Below are positions 21,661 through 30,549 of a DNA stretch of 64,000 nt, one piece after another; within the stretch, counting starts at the first letter, position 1; each line of letters starts with the position of its first letter. The position numbers and the translations under genes were made by a program. The notes under the pieces were generated by a model, which was not told the DNA's origin, ran no database searches, and was given only the letters and a program-made list of their open reading frames with translations. Location of the stretch: assembly GCA_030407315.1 (NCBI GenBank), contig JALQPE010001755.1, forward strand, positions 20,423 to 84,422. The letters are read 5' to 3'. The DNA is from Asparagopsis taxiformis (Eukaryota > Rhodophyta > Florideophyceae > Bonnemaisoniales > Bonnemaisoniaceae).

Positions 21661-24600
21661 TTACGTTTCCAAGTTCGATTCCGCGCTCCGCTCAAACGCT
21701 TTCACCACCGCTTCTACAACTCTCTCCACAAGAGCTTTTCTTCTCCCTGCAGCCTCGTTTCCCGCACCGTTGGTGGCACCCTCTGAATTCTCAATTCCCG
21801 TAATGCTTCTCATCTCGCGAAGACCGCCCACAACGTCTGCAATCCCGTATTCACTGTTCTGTGCCAGACGCTGCAAGAATTCCGCCGTCATGAGGACTTT
21901 GTTACCATCCTCATCGACAATCTCCAGCGCATTTCTGCAGTCCTCCAGCGTTAATCGGTAGAACACCGGAATAATGATCACCCCTCTCTCACCTGCGCGT
22001 CTAAACCGCCTCAAGAAACACAGCAGCTCCTTCATGGTCCATGGGCGAGCCGCAAACTCCGGTGAAAGGATTACAACCGCGACCCGTGCCGTCTCCATTT
22101 CGCGATTCATTTTCTGCGGTGCATTCTGCCCGGGTTGCAGTTCCATCTTGTCGAGAAATACTTTCAGGCCTAGCGCGACCAGTGCATGGTACAGTGGCTC
22201 GGCGATAAATTGCTTGTCCGGACCCGCATGGCTGATGAAAACATCACATGCTTTCTCGTTGCTTCCGTTACCGCGCGTCGTGATCCTTCGCGGATGCCGT
22301 CGTGCTGATCTTGCGCACGACAACTCTGGCAGCTCTGGTTCATCTCGCTTTGCGAATTGATTTTGATGGTAGATGAGGTCAATGTATTCTACACCTCCTG
22401 TGCTTCTTGAGATCCAGAGACGAGATGAGTTGGTGCAGTAATGGATGCAAGTCGGCTCATGCTCGGTAGACGCAATAGTGAACCTCTCTGTGCCGTCATC
22501 AAATTGCACGTCGCTGAAGAAACTTACGATCATATCCTTTTTGCAAAACAACCTTGGAACTGCAATTAAACTGTCACTGCCAGGAAGTGATGACTGTTTC
22601 GTGCTCTTTGACGATGTGGTGATCTCGCCGACTGTTGCAAGTTGCATCGGCTCTCCGGTTACCACTTGGCTTGCCTCACTTTTCCTAGCGGCTGTGTAAA
22701 CAAGATCCACTGGGTCAATGGCCATCATCATACTTCCATCTGAACTAAACCGCAGCGTCTGCATCCGTTCCAACATGGTTTGCGACACGAACGGGGTCCA
22801 CGACTCAAACTCTGATGAGATGTCCAGCTCCGTACCACTCTTCATATCGATGATGCGGAATGCGAAATCATGGATTGAAGTAAAGGCAACGAGATGATCG
22901 TTTGACACTGCCATCCTGGCAACAAATTTATCATCACCGATTGGAAAGTTTGACACAACGCGATCATGGTTTCTAGATACATCGGTCATGTTTCGCACTT
23001 CAATGGTGTGCTGACTCGCGTTCCATGTGGCCATCGTCGCTTCGTCTTCGGAAATTGCCAAGCCTTTCACATCACTCAGAAACTTGGTGGTCTCGTCGCT
23101 GCGATCATTATCAATACTCATTGCTTCCGTGTCCCACACATGCACTTGATTTGAAAAGTCAGATATTACGAACAACTCCGAGCTCTCGCCTACGAGGCAA
23201 AGCGATTTCAGCTGTCCCATTGGCGCGTGATGGAATGTATGCATTAGAGAGGTGTCCTTTCCTCCATTCACTACATTCCAGACGCAGAGCGTACCATTGT
23301 CATCACCAGAATACATCTGCTGCCCATCACAGCTGAACGTGACGCATGTTACATCCCATTCGTGTCCTGCAGAGGACTGCCATACTTCACAGTATGTCGC
23401 TGTTTCCCGCAACTGAACTTTGCCGTCTTCCAGTGCAGATGCGAGGAGTGTCCCGTCACCACTCAGCTCTAAACAGTTCACACGAGCAAGGCGGCGACCT
23501 TGCACATTTCGAATTGGTTCGAATGTGTGTGTGTTCCAGAACCGAATCGTGCCATCCCAGGATCCAGAAAGTAGAATACCTTCATTTTGCTTCACAACAA
23601 GTGATTTCACCCATCTGGTATGCCCGTCCACGAATTTGCTCGTTCCACTTGGGAGGTCCAGTATTACGAGCGGTCCCTCCTCAGTACCAAAGGCAATAAC
23701 TTGTTGTAAGCAAAGGACCTCCATGCAACTGATGTTCTTATCTTGTTCTTCTGAATAAACATCAAACGAACTAATTCGCTTCTGGTCTTTCCATACCATC
23801 ACAACACCCTTTCGACTGCTTGAATAGATCAATCCTGACTCTCTGTCCACATGCACCGCAACTATCCAGTCCCCATGTTTTTCATCGAACACGCATTCCG
23901 TTGATCCGTCATTTGTGTCTGCTGACCGCATCTCCCCATCTAGCCCTCCGACAATGAATTCATTCCTTTTCATTCCCATTGCCATACATAGAACGGCATG
24001 GTCCATATACAAAACACGCTTCAATCCACTCCTCGCACTGCTAAGCACACCAGGTCCTGCACGGGCCCAAGGAACCCGCCCATACTTTTCAATGCTCCAG
24101 AGGAGTCTCTTCACAATAGGCGACTCACTTTTCAATGCAGTCAAGCGTCCTTCCAATTGAAACGTGCACTGCTCTGGGTTCTCGATACAGTATGGCGACA
24201 TGGACAGTACCATTGTCTCGGCAATGGCGTCGAGATCGGGAGCAAAACTTTTTACCGACCACGACTCTTGCTCCAGGTTTTGACTCAACACCTTCAAGTC
24301 GGAGACGATCTTCTGAAACGGAACGCGATCTTGGTTGTCGTTCATCATTTGAATCCATCGGTAATTGGTAAGTAACTGCAATGCATCGGTTTCACGCCCG
24401 GCACCAACCATGTGTCGTACCACATTGTCAGCAAAATAGTTGTCTTGCGGGATTCGACCCCACCATTCCGCTGCGGAATATGCTTGTTCATTAGCTGTGC
24501 TTGTAGAATCTGAAATGGTGGTAGAATGACAGTATCCATCCAGCAACGTTTCATGCCACATTCCTATTCCCTCCTCGCATCGAGCCATGGCCACACTGAG

Positions 24601-25806
24601 GTCATGCACAAGATCATGCAACTTTATTCCGACAATGCTCTCCTTCTTGACAATCTCTCGTACTAGTATTACAATACTGTTCTTCGACAGAGCCAGAACA
24701 GCATCAACTGCAACCTCATAAGACACACCCCATAACTTTTCAATGGCACAGAACGGAAGGCACGTCTGCTTCTGCATTATACACAGAGAGCGGAACATTT
24801 TGTTGACGCTGATTGCTGCAATATTCCAATTGTCATTCAGTAGCTGCAGGCTACATTGCAAGGACGCAAGCAGGCCATCATGTCCGCCACAGCCGTCATG
24901 CGCTAGGCGAAGTACATTGGAATTGAGAATCTGCCAGTACTGCACCAACACATTCTGATTTTGCAACGCTACGGACGCGTTCTTCATACCCAAAATCGAC
25001 GAACCTGCAACACTGAGTGCCAATGGCAATCCAGCACACGTCTGCAGGATGGAGTTCAACGCTTCGTGATTCTCAATGGACAGCGACGACAGCTCAGAAA
25101 CGTCGACTTGGGCGTAACAGCACAGAATACGTCGCGCTGTCGCTGTATCAGCTTGCACGGGGTTGGCGTCGATACAAACATCGTGCATTGGAGCACGACA
25201 AATACCCCAGTTTCTCGTCGATGTCAACAATTTCAATGATGAATCGTTCATGCGGTTCAGTGTTTTGCACAGCGAGTCCACCAAGTCAAAGACGGTCCGG
25301 TTCACATCCCAAACGTCATCCAAAATAAGCAGGAAGCGTCTAGCGGCGAGACGTCGAGTCAGCTTGTTGATCATCGTGTCGCGAGTGTGGTCGCTTGTTG
25401 ACAATCGAATGAATTCTGGGAGAAAATCAGGAAACGCATCTGTGACAAGCACTTGAAGCTTTTCTACGAAGGCGTTGGTCGTGACGTCATGGCCTAGCTC
25501 GAGAAACCAAATGCCGTCGGGGAATTTTTGCCAGATGTGTGGATGTGTGCCGAGGGCGCGTAGAATTGTGGTCTTACCAGCACCGCCCATAGCGACTAGA
25601 GAAATGGATTTACCATCTGCATCGTTTGAGGTGAGCGCTGATAATGCTCTGCTTTCTGGTGTATTTGGATTGGAGAAGTCGAGAACCTGTCGAGCATTAT
25701 CTGGGACGTAGTACACTGGAGGTTGTTGAAGCGTTCGTTGCGGGGTGGGCAGGCTGTGTTCGTTGGGATCTTGAGTACATGGCTTGTTGGAAAGACAGTT
25801 TCCCAT
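21661..25806 (-). CDS. NLR-like receptor 2: acylation motif, NB-ARC, WD40, C-terminal TIR
   Basis: A 1381-residue single-exon paralogue of the gene at 13406. The first residues MGNCLS fit N-myristoylation at Gly2 with a neighbouring palmitoylatable Cys4, so this copy may be membrane-anchored. YYVPDNARQVLDF and the P-loop AMGGAGKTT (residues 72-80) follow, then Walker B FLLILDDVWD, LTSTRN, GLPLALSVAG and HDLVHDLSVAMA. WD40 repeats occupy about residues 620-1130 (for example LSGSWDGTIRFWNT and GDGTLLASALEDGKVQL). The TIR domain starts CDVFISHAGPDK, with PWTMKELLCF giving Glu1260 at the NADase position. Compared with receptors 1 and 3 the NB-ARC and TIR are closely alike while the WD40 part differs more, as expected for a sensor. 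TATA box 74 bases upstream. No breaks seen. Confidence 0.9.
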   Translation of the reverse strand: MGNCLSNKPCTQDPNEHSLPTPQRTLQQPPVYYVPDNARQVLDFSNPNTPESRALSALTSNDADGKSISLVAMGGAGKTTILRALGTHPHIWQKFPDGIWFLELGHDVTTNAFVEKLQVLVTDAFPDFLPEFIRLSTSDHTRDTMINKLTRRLAARRFLLILDDVWDVNRTVFDLVDSLCKTLNRMNDSSLKLLTSTRNWGICRAPMHDVCIDANPVQADTATARRILCCYAQVDVSELSSLSIENHEALNSILQTCAGLPLALSVAGSSILGMKNASVALQNQNVLVQYWQILNSNVLRLAHDGCGGHDGLLASLQCSLQLLNDNWNIAAISVNKMFRSLCIMQKQTCLPFCAIEKLWGVSYEVAVDAVLALSKNSIVILVREIVKKESIVGIKLHDLVHDLSVAMARCEEGIGMWHETLLDGYCHSTTISDSTSTANEQAYSAAEWWGRIPQDNYFADNVVRHMVGAGRETDALQLLTNYRWIQMMNDNQDRVPFQKIVSDLKVLSQNLEQESWSVKSFAPDLDAIAETMVLSMSPYCIENPEQCTFQLEGRLTALKSESPIVKRLLWSIEKYGRVPWARAGPGVLSSARSGLKRVLYMDHAVLCMAMGMKRNEFIVGGLDGEMRSADTNDGSTECVFDEKHGDWIVAVHVDRESGLIYSSSRKGVVMVWKDQKRISSFDVYSEEQDKNISCMEVLCLQQVIAFGTEEGPLVILDLPSGTSKFVDGHTRWVKSLVVKQNEGILLSGSWDGTIRFWNTHTFEPIRNVQGRRLARVNCLELSGDGTLLASALEDGKVQLRETATYCEVWQSSAGHEWDVTCVTFSCDGQQMYSGDDNGTLCVWNVVNGGKDTSLMHTFHHAPMGQLKSLCLVGESSELFVISDFSNQVHVWDTEAMSIDNDRSDETTKFLSDVKGLAISEDEATMATWNASQHTIEVRNMTDVSRNHDRVVSNFPIGDDKFVARMAVSNDHLVAFTSIHDFAFRIIDMKSGTELDISSEFESWTPFVSQTMLERMQTLRFSSDGSMMMAIDPVDLVYTAARKSEASQVVTGEPMQLATVGEITTSSKSTKQSSLPGSDSLIAVPRLFCKKDMIVSFFSDVQFDDGTERFTIASTEHEPTCIHYCTNSSRLWISRSTGGVEYIDLIYHQNQFAKRDEPELPELSCARSARRHPRRITTRGNGSNEKACDVFISHAGPDKQFIAEPLYHALVALGLKVFLDKMELQPGQNAPQKMNREMETARVAVVILSPEFAARPWTMKELLCFLRRFRRAGERGVIIIPVFYRLTLEDCRNALEIVDEDGNKVLMTAEFLQRLAQNSEYGIADVVGGLREMRSITGIENSEGATNGAGNEAAGRRKALVERVVEAVVKAFERSAESNLET

Positions 25807-25879
25807 GATTGTGAGACGGATTGTAGTGTTTTGAAGCTAAGCAGGAGGTGAAAGGACTCTGTGATGGATCCTTGAGATC

Positions 25880-25889
25880 AAAATTTATA
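25880..25889 (-). promoter_or_regulatory. TATA box of NLR-like receptor 2
   Basis: TATAAATTTT on the minus strand, 74 bases before the ATG at 25806. It is identical to the ten bases upstream of the gene at 5105. Confidence 0.55.
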
Positions 25890-26268
25890 ATTTGAATTGA
25901 GGATTTTTGGCTTAGGCTAACGCGCAGTGTCACCAAAATTCAGATTCATCAGGAAAAATGTTCGCAAGTCGTGCGGTTGAGAAGGCGAACGCAGGCGGAG
26001 ATGCGAACCGAGTTTCTGCATTGATGGAGGCTGAACTGTGGCGTGCAGCCACGGGAAGTGCCCGGGATTTCTTCAACGGTTTTGTCGATGCAGAAGGCCG
26101 ACATGTAGATGCGGGCTAGGAAGACAAAAACGCAGATGGAAAGGTTAATGTTGCCAAGAGTCCAGGACTTGTTCGGAACGTGCGTTTCCATATTTTCGAA
26201 GGATAATTTATGATTATGTGTTGCCGCCAGGCCCCGTCGATAACCGCATCATCCAGAACAACTCGCCC
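25890..26268. other. Short intergenic region between NLR 2 and NLR 3
   Basis: Holds the rest of the NLR 2 promoter and the 3' flank of NLR 3, which is transcribed in the same direction. An 80-residue ATG-started minus-strand ORF at 25949-26191 has one hydrophobic stretch (NINLSICVFVFLARIYMSAF). I do not recognise it and think it more likely chance or relic. Confidence 0.35.
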
Positions 26269-29200
26269 TCAAAAACGCGTCATCGCTTCTTCGATTGCTC
26301 CAGCAATCTCCTCTACAAACTCCTTCTGCCTCCTCTTCTCTTCAGCACTCGATCCATTCGTCACTCCACCCTTATTCTCTATTCCAGTCATACTTCGTAG
26401 CCACTGCAGAGCCTTCAATACATCCCCCACTCCATATTCTTCCTCCGCCATCCGCTCCAGAAACCATTCCGCTACAAACACGTTCTCTCCGCTTTCATTT
26501 CTGAGTCCGAAAAGGGACTTCTGATCTCGACAATCATTCAATGTCAATCGATAGAACACAGGAATGATCACCACTCCATGTTCGCCACCCACACGGTATC
26601 GCTCAAGGAAGCACATCAGTTCCTTCAGTGTCCAGTTACGCGCTGCAAATTCCGGCGATAGTATCACAACCGCAATCTTCGCAGTTCGCATCGCTTCGAA
26701 CATCTTTTCAGGTGCGTTCTGTCCCGGCTTGAGTTCCGCTATGTCTAGAAATACCTTGAAACCCAGTGCCACGAGTAGGTCGTACAACGGCTTGGCGATG
26801 GTGTATTTATCCGGGCCTGCATGACTGATGAATACGTCGTACACCTCTTCTGCTTCAGTATCTCTACCCGTATCGTCAATTTTGTGCTGTGATGGTGACC
26901 CGTCTGGTTGTGAGAGAACAGGAAGAGATGGTTCGTCGCGCGCTGCCAATTCAGTGCTGTCAGTGATGAGATCAACATAATCCAGACCCCCAAAATCTCT
27001 TGAAGCCCACAAGCGAGACGTGTTGGCACAATAGTGGCTGCGTATGATATTGTGCTCCAGCGTGGCTATGGTGAACGATTCCCCGTTGTGCTCATATATC
27101 ACATCCCTGTCGTAAATTGACATTGACTGTTTGGAAAATAGACGTGGACTCGCAGTATTGCTCAGCGCCTCACCGTCACTGTCCAACAATGGCTCATTTA
27201 GCAGCTCTCCAGATAGCACATTCCAGGACATTGATTTCCACTTGGGCTTCCAGTTCATCCCATCCCACTGGACTCTTATGACAGCAGAGACGATATTGTT
27301 ATCTGAATTGAGACACAACGATTCGAGGTATTTTGCGTGCTTGGTAGTTGGGATAGCCGAGTCATCTAAACTTGATACAGCTGATGGTGTATTTCGTTGG
27401 TCAGGTGTTGCCGACTCTGCCCAATCTTTCAGACTTGTGAGTGTGTACATCACAGCTCCGTTGTGTGCGTTGACTATTAACAAAACACACTCAAAGCAGG
27501 CAGAATAGATGACGATATGTTGATCGTTTGATACAGCCAACCTGAGTGAAGAGGCTGGGTCAGGAATTGTGAACTCAGAAACCATGCGGTCTGTACGTTG
27601 CAACACGTCAAACACGTTGCGAATTTGAATGCGTTGCGAACCATTCCGAATCACTATAGTAGCTCCATCGGTGGAAACTCCAAAGTCCTCTGCAGCCGGT
27701 AGAAACAATCCGACTTCATTACTATCAGAAGCAACTTCTCGTGCGTCCCAAACGTAAATATGATTATCAGTCCTCGCAAAAAGTTCCCAGTTATCTCCAA
27801 TGCGAAGCGATACAACCGAATCCATCGTCGAATGGCGCAAAGTGTGCAGAAATGTCACTTCGCGCCCACCATCGCTCACGCGCCATACACATATCTTACA
27901 AAAATTCGCAGAATACAACAGCCGCTCATCTCTGCTGAACTGGACAGACCGCACGAACAAGTCGCTCTCTTCAGACATCCAAACTTGCTCGCCAACGGAC
28001 AGATCCCATAATCGAACAGTGCCATCATTCGACCCAAACGCTAGCAGGTTGCCGTCATTGCTTAACGTTACACATAGTACTCGACTTGGGTGGTTGAACA
28101 AAACCCCATTATCTTCAAATGTTTTTGTGTCCCAAACAACAATATTCCCATTATATGCAGACACTAAAACATCTGCCTTGTGAACAACTGCTAGCGGACC
28201 CAAATCATCGGTATGCAGATCGATGATTTGCATTGTACTCCCGCTCTCTAAGTCCATCACCAATAGTTGTCCTTCAGTTGTAAACAGAACTACTTTCTGT
28301 AGCGCTTCCAATACTTGCATACAGATGACCAACTCATCTTCGTTAATGCCCTCAGCCTGCAGACATCGCATCTTTTCGTACCTGTTCCACAAGATTACAC
28401 TTCCCATATGAGTACACGAATATATCAGTCCAGAAGATCGGTCAGCGAACACATCTACTACAACATCTTCTTCGTCATGACCAATTAACGACATCATTTT
28501 AGATCCATCCCGGCCATTCAACACACATATCTGTCCCCCATACCCTCCTATTATCACTTCATCAGCTCTCATACCAAACGACATGCATTCTGGGCTAAAT
28601 TCCGGTTCTAACACCCGTTTCAACGGGCTTTTTCCACTCGTCAATACCCCACTTCCCGCGCGAGCCCAAGGACGCCGCCCATGAACCTCTATACCCCACA
28701 CTATCCGCTCAACCACGCCACTCCCACTTTGCACTCCACATAGTCGCCCATATAATTGGAACGTACATTCGTCCCGGTTCCTTATGCATTTCAGAGTAAA
28801 ACAGAGTTCCATTGTTCTGACGATAACACTAATGTCATAAACCAATCTTCGGCCCGTTTCCGTTCTTTCATACTTCTCCAGATGCATAACTAATAGTTGC
28901 AACTCACCAATCACTTTCTGGAACGGTGGTCGTTCCTGGTCCTCGTTCATCCGCTCCACCCAGCGATAGTCCGTCAGCAGTTGCAGTGCCTCGGGAATGC
29001 GCCCAGCACTGAGCATGTGTCGCACTAAATTGTCGCTCATGTACTTGTCATATATAGCGAGGTCCCACCATCCGTTTACGGAATTCCTATCGCTGTGTCC
29101 ACCATCACTAGGCGTATTCGCAGATAGACCGTATGCATCCAAAAGCTTTCTATGCCATACTACCGATCCTCCATCACTCTCAGTCATATCCACACTGATG

Positions 29201-30549
29201 TCATGCACAAGGTCGTGCATCTGCATCCCAGACACTTCACCGTTCGTCCAAACCAGTGATACAAGACTGTTTCGTGCAAACATCATCACACCCTCTTGTG
29301 CAACTGCTAACGTCACTCCCCAAAGCTTTGCAATCACACTCAATGGAAGACACATTTGCTTCTGCAATACGCAAAACGACTGAAACATGTCCCTCACTTG
29401 CACCGTTTCCCCCTTCCACTTCTTCTCCAGCGAATCAAGACTCGACTCCAACGCTACTGATAGCCCTTTGTGTCTTTCTCCAATTTCCGCATTCGACAAC
29501 TGATTAGCATGGCTCTGTAGACGCTCCCAGTATTGAACAAATGCATTTTGCTTGGACACATCTACAGATGGAGCCATCAGCTGCTTTACGGCAGACCCTG
29601 CAACACTTAGTGCTAACGGCAGTCCTCCACACGTTTCCAGAATGCGGTTCATCGCATACCGGTTCTCCACTGTCAGCGACAAGACTTCACAGACATCAAT
29701 GCAAGCATAACAACAAAATATGCTAACGCTCCTCTCTGCCTCAAAGTCTGATGGGTCAACTGCAATGCAAATTTCATGCGCCGGAGCATCTCCAACATCT
29801 TCACTCCTTGTGGACGTCAAAATCTTCAATGACACACTGTCGTTCCATTGCACTGCAGTGTACACAGCGTATACCAATTTATATACACTTGGGTTCACGT
29901 CCCAAACGTCGTCGAACAGAAGCAGGAAACGTTTGGCAGTCAATAGACTCATTAATTGGGTCATCATGGTGTGGTGCGTATCCTCGTCTGCAGCTAGTTC
30001 TTTAAAGTCTTCGAGAAAATCTGGGAACGCATATTTAACGAGGGTCTGCAGTTGGCGGATGAAGGAGGAGAGTTTGACATCATAACCCAGCTCAAAGAAC
30101 CAGATACCGTCAGTGAATTTGGACATGACATCACTGTCTCTGCCAAGGGCGCGAAGTATGGTTGTCTTTCCTGTACCGCCCATACCTACGAGGGCAACGG
30201 CGTTCTTGCTGGGATCATTGGACAGAAGGGCTCGCTTCGCGATGCTCTCTGGAGTGGTAGATGAGGATGATAGGTCTAGAATTTGGCGAAGATTGGGAGG
30301 GACGTTGAAGGCCTTAGGGTTGGGGACGTGCACGTGAGGAATGGGGCTTGCAGGTGGCGCAGATGGGTGCGGTGGAGGGGGTGTTGATTCAAGGAGAGAG
30401 GTCGAGGGAGTGGAGAGGATCGGCAATACTTGCGATTCGACGGCAGCATGAGATAGTGGCTGGATAACATCGTCGGAAGAAGGTAGTTGTGGAGATGGTG
30501 GAGTGGGATTCGGGTCAGGGTGCACTGGTTGCGCGAAGATGGTGCCCAT
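26269..30549 (-). CDS. NLR-like receptor 3: Pro-rich N-terminus, NB-ARC, WD40, C-terminal TIR
   Basis: A 1426-residue single-exon paralogue and the longest of the three, because of a Pro/Ser-rich leader of about 80 residues before FNVPPNLRQILDL. NB-ARC motifs: P-loop GMGGTGKTT, Walker B FLLLFDDVWD, LTSTRS, GLPLALSVAG, MHDLVHDISVDM. The WD40 region includes LSNDGNLLAFGSNDGTVRLWD. The C-terminal TIR starts VYDVFISHAGPDK and has NWTLKELMCF with Glu1310 at the expected catalytic place. It shares the tail TGIENKGGVTNG with receptor 1, showing that homology runs to the C-terminus. It begins MGTIFA, a poorer myristoylation context than receptor 2. It lies head-to-tail with receptor 2, separated by 462 bases. 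No breaks seen. Confidence 0.9.
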   Translation of the reverse strand: MGTIFAQPVHPDPNPTPPSPQLPSSDDVIQPLSHAAVESQVLPILSTPSTSLLESTPPPPHPSAPPASPIPHVHVPNPKAFNVPPNLRQILDLSSSSTTPESIAKRALLSNDPSKNAVALVGMGGTGKTTILRALGRDSDVMSKFTDGIWFFELGYDVKLSSFIRQLQTLVKYAFPDFLEDFKELAADEDTHHTMMTQLMSLLTAKRFLLLFDDVWDVNPSVYKLVYAVYTAVQWNDSVSLKILTSTRSEDVGDAPAHEICIAVDPSDFEAERSVSIFCCYACIDVCEVLSLTVENRYAMNRILETCGGLPLALSVAGSAVKQLMAPSVDVSKQNAFVQYWERLQSHANQLSNAEIGERHKGLSVALESSLDSLEKKWKGETVQVRDMFQSFCVLQKQMCLPLSVIAKLWGVTLAVAQEGVMMFARNSLVSLVWTNGEVSGMQMHDLVHDISVDMTESDGGSVVWHRKLLDAYGLSANTPSDGGHSDRNSVNGWWDLAIYDKYMSDNLVRHMLSAGRIPEALQLLTDYRWVERMNEDQERPPFQKVIGELQLLVMHLEKYERTETGRRLVYDISVIVRTMELCFTLKCIRNRDECTFQLYGRLCGVQSGSGVVERIVWGIEVHGRRPWARAGSGVLTSGKSPLKRVLEPEFSPECMSFGMRADEVIIGGYGGQICVLNGRDGSKMMSLIGHDEEDVVVDVFADRSSGLIYSCTHMGSVILWNRYEKMRCLQAEGINEDELVICMQVLEALQKVVLFTTEGQLLVMDLESGSTMQIIDLHTDDLGPLAVVHKADVLVSAYNGNIVVWDTKTFEDNGVLFNHPSRVLCVTLSNDGNLLAFGSNDGTVRLWDLSVGEQVWMSEESDLFVRSVQFSRDERLLYSANFCKICVWRVSDGGREVTFLHTLRHSTMDSVVSLRIGDNWELFARTDNHIYVWDAREVASDSNEVGLFLPAAEDFGVSTDGATIVIRNGSQRIQIRNVFDVLQRTDRMVSEFTIPDPASSLRLAVSNDQHIVIYSACFECVLLIVNAHNGAVMYTLTSLKDWAESATPDQRNTPSAVSSLDDSAIPTTKHAKYLESLCLNSDNNIVSAVIRVQWDGMNWKPKWKSMSWNVLSGELLNEPLLDSDGEALSNTASPRLFSKQSMSIYDRDVIYEHNGESFTIATLEHNIIRSHYCANTSRLWASRDFGGLDYVDLITDSTELAARDEPSLPVLSQPDGSPSQHKIDDTGRDTEAEEVYDVFISHAGPDKYTIAKPLYDLLVALGFKVFLDIAELKPGQNAPEKMFEAMRTAKIAVVILSPEFAARNWTLKELMCFLERYRVGGEHGVVIIPVFYRLTLNDCRDQKSLFGLRNESGENVFVAEWFLERMAEEEYGVGDVLKALQWLRSMTGIENKGGVTNGSSAEEKRRQKEFVEEIAGAIEEAMTRF

